This document shows, piece by piece, positions 6,305 through 10,532 of a DNA stretch of 10,532 bases. Every line of letters starts with the position of its first letter. Position 1 is the stretch's first letter. A model generated the notes under the pieces. The model saw only the letters and a program-made list of their open reading frames with translations, did not search any database and was not told the DNA's origin. Source of the stretch: CAYMDD01 sp964409675 (GTDB lineage: Bacteria > Pseudomonadota > Alphaproteobacteria > Rickettsiales > SXRF01); assembly GCA_964409675.1 (NCBI GenBank), contig CAYPEF010000084.1, forward strand, positions 1-10,532, in the 5' to 3' direction. A program made the position numbers and the translations under genes.

Positions 6305-6606
6305 GCAAACATAGGCGAATTTCAAGCAAAACCGGACAAAGTATTATAACCACATGTTCGCCATGCGAATTCACGGTAAACGGTGTTCACAGGCGCAGAC
6401 ACTTATTAATGCCTGACTTTATTTTTCTGCGGGTATAGTTTCGCCTCACGCCCCAGCCATATCCCATCACCTAATAAGTTGTTAATCAATAATAAACCCA
6501 TATCCTGATAGCAAAAACCCTGCCTGTTCCTGCACGGTTTGGCTGGACTTACGCGCCAGATCGGCTACAGATCAGCGTAAATCAAGAAAATCAGGACTCA
6601 AATAAC
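6305..6606. other. 302-bp non-coding region upstream of dctA
   Basis: No convincing gene here. It holds a candidate promoter (6413-6439), an AT-rich stretch at 6470-6497 with a near-match to a CtrA site (TTAA at 6482-6485, 7-nt spacer, TAAAC at 6493-6497), a small hairpin TTCGC-cat-GCGAA (6357-6369), a weak hairpin AAACC/GGTTT (6515-6540) and a dyad TTACGC/GCGTAA (6549-6554, 6575-6580) just before the dctA ribosome site AGGA (6593-6596). No clear terminator for the preceding small gene was found. Confidence 0.6.
6413..6439 (+). promoter_or_regulatory. Candidate dctA promoter
   Basis: TATAGT at 6434-6439 is 5 of 6 to the -10 consensus. CTGACT at 6413-6418 is 4 of 6 to the -35, but the 15-nt spacer is short. 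The -10 context CGGGTATA is also found at the pstS promoter. The resulting leader would be about 160 nt long. Weak evidence. Confidence 0.3.
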
Positions 6607-7914
6607 ATGGACGATATAAAAACTTCTTCGCAGCCTCCCCGCCGCTCTCTCTGGCGTAACCAGACATTCCAGGTGCTGATCGCCATTCTGATCGGCATCG
6701 CGCTGGGGCATTTCTTCCCTGATACCGGCGTTGCCATGAAACCGTTCGGCGACGGCTTTATAAAAATGATCAAGATGGTAATCGGTCCGATTATTTTCCT
6801 CACCATCGTCACCGGCATTGCGCATGTGGGCGATATCCGCAAAGTCGGGCGCGTCGGCGGCAAGGCGCTGATCTATTTCGAGATCGTCACCACCATCGCG
6901 CTGGCGCTCGGCATGGTGGCAATGAATCTGTTCAAGCCCGGCGCCGGGCTGGACGTAGCGCATATGCAAAAAGGCGACATCAGCCGCTACGTGCAGGAAG
7001 GCCAGAAGGAACATTCCACCGTCGATTTCCTGCTGCACATCATCCCCGATAATATCATCGGCGCTTTCGCCAGCGGTGAATTGCTGCAGGTGTTGTTCGT
7101 CTCTATCCTGTTCGGTATCTCGCTGGCGGCACTCGGCGAGCGCGGCAAGCCGATAGAACACTCTTTCGAACGGCTGGCGACGGTGGTGTTCGGCGTCATC
7201 GGCATCGTGATGAAATTCGCTCCCCTCGGCGCGTTCGGCGCCATGGCATTTACCATCGGTAAATACGGCATCGAATCCACTATCCCGCTCGGAAAGCTGA
7301 TGCTGGTGGCCATCCTTACCATGGTTTTCTTCGTCGTCGTCATTCTCGGCACTATCACGCGCTATTACAAATTCAGTATCTTCAAGTTCATCCGCTACAT
7401 CAAGGATGAGCTGATCATTGTACTCGGCACCGGCTCCTCCGAACCGGTATTGCCGCGCATGCTGGAAAAGCTCCAGCGCCTTGGCTGCCCCAAGCCGATT
7501 GTCGGGCTAGTACTGCCAACCGGCTACTCGTTCAACCTCGACGGCTCGTCGATCTATCTTTCCATGTGCGTGCTGTTTGTGGCGCAGGCCTACAATATCG
7601 ACCTTAGTCTTTCGCAGCAGCTCTCGATCCTGGGCATCCTGCTGCTGACCTCCAAGGGCGCGGCAGGCGTGGTGGGCAGCGCGTTCATCGTGCTGGCGGC
7701 CACCATCAGCGCCACCGGCATCCTGCCGGTCGAAGGCGTGGCGCTATTACTTGGCATTGACCGCTTCATGTCCTCAGTGCGGGCGATGATCAACCTGATT
7801 GGCAATGGCGTCGCCACGGTAGTCATTGCCAAGACAGAGCGGGAATTCGACGACACCCAGGCGCTGCTAACTTACCGCAGCACCTTTGAGGATAACAGTA
7901 TCAAAAGCATCTGA
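6607..7914 (+). CDS. dctA: C4-dicarboxylate transporter (DAACS family)
   Basis: A 435-aa inner-membrane symporter for succinate, fumarate and malate, driven by cation gradients. After a polar N-terminus, hydrophobic segments begin at residue 22 and continue through the usual DAACS pattern. The re-entrant substrate-site motifs are clear: LGTGSSEP at 273-280 then LPRML, PTGYSFNLDGSSIY at 304-317, the SKGAAGVVGSAFIVLAAT block from 349, and DRFMSSVRAMINLIGNGVAT from 385. DctA proteins usually read GTSSSES in the first motif, so GTGSSEP is a slight variant, seen in family members as far as I recall. Length is normal. AGGA at 6593-6596 lies 10 nt before ATG. No dctBD two-component genes are in view. 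Its stop is 7 bp from the convergent methyltransferase stop. DctA is favoured over GltP because of the PTGYSFNLDG and LGIDRFM segments. Confidence 0.92.
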   Translation: MDDIKTSSQPPRRSLWRNQTFQVLIAILIGIALGHFFPDTGVAMKPFGDGFIKMIKMVIGPIIFLTIVTGIAHVGDIRKVGRVGGKALIYFEIVTTIALALGMVAMNLFKPGAGLDVAHMQKGDISRYVQEGQKEHSTVDFLLHIIPDNIIGAFASGELLQVLFVSILFGISLAALGERGKPIEHSFERLATVVFGVIGIVMKFAPLGAFGAMAFTIGKYGIESTIPLGKLMLVAILTMVFFVVVILGTITRYYKFSIFKFIRYIKDELIIVLGTGSSEPVLPRMLEKLQRLGCPKPIVGLVLPTGYSFNLDGSSIYLSMCVLFVAQAYNIDLSLSQQLSILGILLLTSKGAAGVVGSAFIVLAATISATGILPVEGVALLLGIDRFMSSVRAMINLIGNGVATVVIAKTEREFDDTQALLTYRSTFEDNSIKSI

Positions 7915-7921
7915 GCGCCGC

Positions 7922-9142
7922 TTACGCGGCCCGGCTCAGCTCCGCCTGCATCACGCTGCTGCGCCCACTCTCAAACGAAGCGATGCAGCTGGCAAGGTAA
8001 AACCGCCACAGGCGGATGAACGCCTCGTCCTTGCCTTGCGCCAGCACTTCGGATGTATGCGCCTCGAATGAAGCCAGCCAGCGCCGTAGCGTCTCGGCGT
8101 AATCTTTGCCGAAAGCATACATTTCGCGGCATTGCAGACCTGCTTTTTCCGCCGCCTCGCGGAACCGGCGGCGCGAGGGGAGCATCCCGCCCGGGAAAAT
8201 ATAATGCTCGATAAAGCCGGTCACACCGCGCAGTTCCTCGAACAGATCGTCATCCAGCGTGATCGTCTGCACCAGTGCCGTGCCGCCCGGCACCAGCCGG
8301 TCATGAATGGTCTCAAAATAGCTGGTCCAGTATTTCTCTCCCACATGCTCGAACATGCCGATGGAAACGATATGATCAAATTCGCCGTCCACCTCCCGGT
8401 AATCGGTCAGGCGAACATCCACTAAATGACTGAGCCCCGCACGCCATAGCCGCTCGGTGGCAAAGATAGCCTGTTCCTTGGAAAGCGTTACCGCCGTCAC
8501 CTGCAATCCGTCCTGCGCCGCCGCCTCGGCGAATCCGCCCCAGCCGCAGCCGATCTCCAGCAAATCCTGCCCCGGCTTCGCCTGGAGCTTGTTCAGGATA
8601 CGCCGGTATTTCGCCGCCTGCGCCTCCTCCAGCGAGCGCGACCTATCGCCCTCGAACAGTGCGCAGGAATAAGTCATGCTTTTATCCAGCCACAGCGCAT
8701 AGAAATCATTGCCGAGATCGTAATGCGCCGCCACGTTGCGGCGGCTGCCGCTAAGGGAATTGCCCTGCAACCGGTATTTCGCCTTCAGCCACAGCGCATG
8801 CCACGGGCGACCATGAAAAAACCGCTCAAGCGTCTGCGTATTCATCAGCGCAAAAGTCAGCATGGCCGGAAGATCGGGCGAGTCCCAGCGCTGATGAATA
8901 TAGCCTTCGGCAAAGCCGATTTCGCCTTGCGCGATTCCCTCATCCAGCGCGTACATATCGTGGATGATCATCTGCGCCGCCGGCCCGGCATCTTGGCCGC
9001 GAAATTCTTTCCGGCGGCCATCCGGCAGCGTCACCACGATACTGCCGCAGCGAATATTGTTGAAGGCTCTGAGCAGCGGATGCTTCCATTCGCGGTCGAA
9101 TACAGGACGCACGCCCTGCCTTGGCAATGTATATGTCTGCAT
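7922..9142 (-). CDS. cfa: Cyclopropane-fatty-acyl-phospholipid synthase family SAM-dependent methyltransferase
   Basis: A 406-aa enzyme that would add a methylene group from S-adenosylmethionine to unsaturated acyl chains of membrane phospholipids. The N-terminal lipid-binding region (about 1-125) includes GFAEGYIHQRWDSPD. The catalytic domain has AAHYDLGNDFYALWLD (138-153), MTYSCALF with Cys160, the SAM-binding EIGCGWGGF (196-204), and SIGMFEHVG (260-268) with Glu265. HYIFPGGMLPS follows at 313-323. The position matching the E. coli bicarbonate-ligand His (LLHTIGS) reads VQTIT, with Gln292; many paralogous CFA-like enzymes carry this form, so the product may be a related lipid methyltransferase rather than a classic Cfa. 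ATG (complement of 9140-9142) has a strong GGGAGGG ribosome site. The gene diverges from pstS and converges on dctA. Confidence 0.88.
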   Translation of the reverse strand: MQTYTLPRQGVRPVFDREWKHPLLRAFNNIRCGSIVVTLPDGRRKEFRGQDAGPAAQMIIHDMYALDEGIAQGEIGFAEGYIHQRWDSPDLPAMLTFALMNTQTLERFFHGRPWHALWLKAKYRLQGNSLSGSRRNVAAHYDLGNDFYALWLDKSMTYSCALFEGDRSRSLEEAQAAKYRRILNKLQAKPGQDLLEIGCGWGGFAEAAAQDGLQVTAVTLSKEQAIFATERLWRAGLSHLVDVRLTDYREVDGEFDHIVSIGMFEHVGEKYWTSYFETIHDRLVPGGTALVQTITLDDDLFEELRGVTGFIEHYIFPGGMLPSRRRFREAAEKAGLQCREMYAFGKDYAETLRRWLASFEAHTSEVLAQGKDEAFIRLWRFYLASCIASFESGRSSVMQAELSRAA

Positions 9143-9174
9143 AAAACCGCCCTCCCCAGCGTCAGCGTACTAAT

Positions 9175-9184
9175 TATGATCATA
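9175..9184. repeat. 10-bp perfect palindrome upstream of cfa
   Basis: TATGATCATA is a perfect 10-bp palindrome located 33-42 bp upstream of the cfa start codon, overlapping a possible minus-strand -10 (CATAAT, complement of 9173-9178). It could be a small operator. No good -35 was found for that -10, and the palindrome is short enough to arise by chance. Confidence 0.3.
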
Positions 9185-9219
9185 GAATATGCCCGTTAAT
9201 TCTCCATACGTATTGCCTG

Positions 9220-9242
9220 CGTCATCAATCATGACGTTTTTT
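9220..9242 (+). terminator. Dyad CGTCAT-N5-ATGACG followed by a T-run
   Basis: CGTCAT (9220-9225) and ATGACG (9231-9236) form a 6-bp stem with loop CAATC, followed by six Ts (9237-9242). It looks like a weak + strand terminator, but no + strand gene precedes it; it may instead be a protein-binding dyad in the divergent cfa-pstS control region. Confidence 0.3.
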
Positions 9243-9278
9243 AATAATTATATACCCATAATGGGTATAAAATTATAA
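9242..9278. repeat. 37-bp near-perfect palindrome in the cfa-pstS divergent region
   Basis: Two 18-bp arms (9242-9259 and 9261-9278) around a single central A match at 16 of 18 positions. The inner 19 bp, TATACCCATAATGGGTATA, are perfect. The size and symmetry are typical of a dimeric regulator operator. It lies about 100 bp upstream of the cfa start codon and about 75 bp upstream of the pstS -35, so it could serve either gene or both. Confidence 0.55.
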
Positions 9279-9351
9279 ACAATCTCAGCTGTATTTTTAC
9301 ATTCTCATTTTGCGGCGCATCTCATAATCTTTCCCTGACCAAGAAACGCTT

Positions 9352-9379
9352 TTGACAATAGGACGCACGGGTATATAAT
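9352..9379 (+). promoter_or_regulatory. Strong sigma-70 promoter of pstS
   Basis: Perfect TTGACA (9352-9357) and perfect TATAAT (9374-9379) with a 16-nt spacer. Transcription should begin near 9386, giving a leader of about 38 nt with the ribosome site GGAG at 9413-9416. PhoB-dependent promoters usually lack a good -35, and no tandem CTGTCAT Pho box is visible next to this one, so high basal expression is likely unless repressed. Confidence 0.8.
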
Positions 9380-9385
9380 GCGTCC
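9361..9385. promoter_or_regulatory. Operator-like inverted repeat over the pstS -10
   Basis: GGACGCA (9361-9367) and TGCGTCC (9379-9385) are exact inverted repeats with an 11-nt gap containing the -10 box. The dyad spans from the promoter spacer to the predicted start site, the usual position of a repressor site. The binding protein is unknown. Confidence 0.5.
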
Positions 9386-9423
9386 GCAATTCTATTCTTC
9401 GCACCCTCACATGGAGCTTTAAT

Positions 9424-10455
9424 ATGTCGCTTGCCCGAAAAGGAATGCTTGCCGCCCTTCTCCTCGCATCTTCTGCCACCGCCGCGCTTGCCGCCGGGCG
9501 CGACCAGATCCGCATTGTCGGCTCCTCCACCGTCTATCCATTCACCACCGCCGCCGCCGAGCAGTTCGGCCAGAACGGTGAATTCAAAACGCCAATTGTG
9601 GAATCCACCGGCACTGGCGGCGGCTTCAAGCTGTTCTGCGCCGGCGTAGGCGAGCAGCACCCGGATATCAACGACGCCTCACGACCCATCACCCCGAGCG
9701 AAGAAGCGCTATGCAAGCAAAACGGCGTAAGCAAAATTGTCGAAATCCCCGTTGGCTATGATGGCATCGTCATCGCTAACAGTAAGGACGCACCGAAACT
9801 TTCGCTCACCAAGAAGCAGCTTTTCCTCGCCCTCGCACGCGATATTCCTGGCAAGGACGGTAAGCTGGTCAAGAACACCAACCAGAAATGGAGCGACATC
9901 GACGCCAAGCTCCCGGCGCAGGCCATCGAAGTTTACGGCCCGCCCCCAACTTCCGGCACGCGCGATGCATTCGTGGAGCTGGTGATGGAAGAAGCCTGCA
10001 AAGGCTTCCCCGAATTCACCGCCGCCTACAAGGATGAAAAAGACCGCAAGAAAGCCTGCGGCCTGCTGCGCGAAGACGGCAAGTTCGTCGAAGCGGGTGA
10101 GGATGATAACCTGATCATCCAGAAGCTTGTCAGCAATAAAACCGCGCTCGGCATTTTCGGCTACAGCTTCCTGGAAGAAAACCTGAATAAAGTGCAGGCC
10201 AGCGCCATCGACGGCATCGCCCCCGAAACCAAGACCATCGAGGACGGCAGCTACAAAGTATCGCGCAGCCTCTATATCTACGTCAAAGGCGAGCATATCG
10301 GCGCCATCCCCGGCATTCCTGAATTCGTGAGGGAAATGGTAAGCGACGCCGCCATCGGGCCGGATGGTTACCTGATCGCCAAGGGCCTGCTGCCTTTGCA
10401 TGAAAAGGAACTCAAAAAAGCCCGCGAACGCGCAGCCACGGTGAAGAAGGGCTAA
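9424..10455 (+). CDS. pstS: Periplasmic phosphate-binding protein of the PstSCAB ABC transporter
   Basis: A 343-aa secreted protein that captures phosphate in the periplasm for the PstSCAB importer. Residues 1-23 form a signal peptide (basic MSLARKG, hydrophobic core, cleavage after ALA at 21-23). The mature protein opens with IRIVGSSTVYPFT (29-41), a standard phosphate-binding-protein motif. ESTGTGGGFKLFC (60-72), DASRPIT (84-90) and PPPTSGTRDAF (from 173), with S177-G178-T179, follow as the expected anion-binding loops. The GPPPTSGTRD form differs from the E. coli loop and resembles that of many alphaproteobacterial homologues. Cys residues at 72, 97 and further on could form periplasmic disulphides. 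GGAG lies 7 nt before ATG 9424. A strong hairpin terminator follows the stop, so pstCAB, if present, would need a separate promoter to the right. Confidence 0.93.
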   Translation: MSLARKGMLAALLLASSATAALAAGRDQIRIVGSSTVYPFTTAAAEQFGQNGEFKTPIVESTGTGGGFKLFCAGVGEQHPDINDASRPITPSEEALCKQNGVSKIVEIPVGYDGIVIANSKDAPKLSLTKKQLFLALARDIPGKDGKLVKNTNQKWSDIDAKLPAQAIEVYGPPPTSGTRDAFVELVMEEACKGFPEFTAAYKDEKDRKKACGLLREDGKFVEAGEDDNLIIQKLVSNKTALGIFGYSFLEENLNKVQASAIDGIAPETKTIEDGSYKVSRSLYIYVKGEHIGAIPGIPEFVREMVSDAAIGPDGYLIAKGLLPLHEKELKKARERAATVKKG

Positions 10456-10471
10456 ACTAAAACCTCATGAC

Positions 10472-10504
10472 AAAAGCCCCGGGTAATTCCATACCCGGGC
10501 TTTT
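10472..10504 (+). terminator. Rho-independent terminator after pstS
   Basis: The arm at 10472-10485 (AAAAGCCCCGGGTA) pairs with TACCCGGGCTTTT at 10492-10504. This gives a 13-bp stem with one bulged C and the 6-nt loop ATTCCA, ending in TTTT then ATTATC. It starts 16 nt after the pstS stop. The flanking A and T runs allow function in both directions. Confidence 0.88.
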
Positions 10505-10524
10505 ATTATCATAGCATGACAATC

Positions 10525-10531
10525 CTGTCAT
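10525..10531 (+). promoter_or_regulatory. Possible Pho-box half-site at the window edge
   Basis: CTGTCAT at 10525-10531 equals the half-site of the PhoB box (two such heptamers 11 bp apart). The second copy would fall outside the window. An inverted copy, ATGACA, lies at 10516-10521. After pstS this would fit the control region of a downstream pst or pho gene, but a single heptamer is weak evidence. Confidence 0.3.
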
Positions 10532-10532
10532 A

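Noticed and set aside
9709..10401. 230-codon minus-strand frame inside pstS
   Set aside because: It is fully antisense to pstS, which has convincing motifs, a promoter and a terminator.

Overview
The window looks like a chromosomal segment of an alphaproteobacterium. It is moderately GC-rich in genes, with AT-rich intergenic gaps. The main clues are a bacterial homologue of the complex I accessory subunit NDUFS4 (a family largely confined to Alphaproteobacteria and mitochondria), a DUF2610-type small protein that I associate with Rickettsiales and related lineages, and the style of the TopA, DctA and PstS sequences. I see no transposase, phage gene, CRISPR array, tRNA or rRNA.

Layout: (1) 1-2163 holds the C-terminal two thirds of DNA topoisomerase I (topA, cut by the left edge) followed 10 bp later by the NDUFS4-like gene. 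(2) 2220-4521 holds an extended -10 promoter, a DUF2610-like gene and, 21 bp on, a 646-residue protein I do not recognise; the two look like one operon. (3) 4522-4683 carries a perfect 14-bp stem repeat resembling dRS3/REP palindromes. (4) 4684-5841 holds a thioredoxin-like [2Fe-2S] ferredoxin gene and an oppositely oriented membrane-anchored alpha/beta hydrolase; their stop codons touch. (5) 5842-6064 is a leader region with a terminator whose loop pairs perfectly with sequence downstream of its U-tract (pseudoknot topology), followed by a 79-aa protein with a single KGG-like motif. (6) 6305-7914 is a 302-bp upstream region and dctA, a C4-dicarboxylate transporter. (7) 7922-9142, on the minus strand, is a cyclopropane-fatty-acid-synthase-family methyltransferase that converges on dctA with 7 bp between the stops. 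(8) 9143-9423 is a divergent control region with several inverted repeats and a near-consensus sigma-70 promoter. (9) 9424-10455 is pstS, closed by a strong hairpin terminator; a Pho-box half-site lies at the right edge.

Most genes are housekeeping or nutrient-uptake functions: DNA supercoiling, respiration, dicarboxylate and phosphate import, and membrane lipid modification. They do not form one pathway. The parts most worth a second look are non-coding (the pseudoknot-like leader at 5973-6020, the operator-like dyad over the pstS -10, and the 37-bp palindrome between cfa and pstS) and the unrecognised 646-residue protein coupled to the DUF2610 gene. I found no clearly new multi-gene system.
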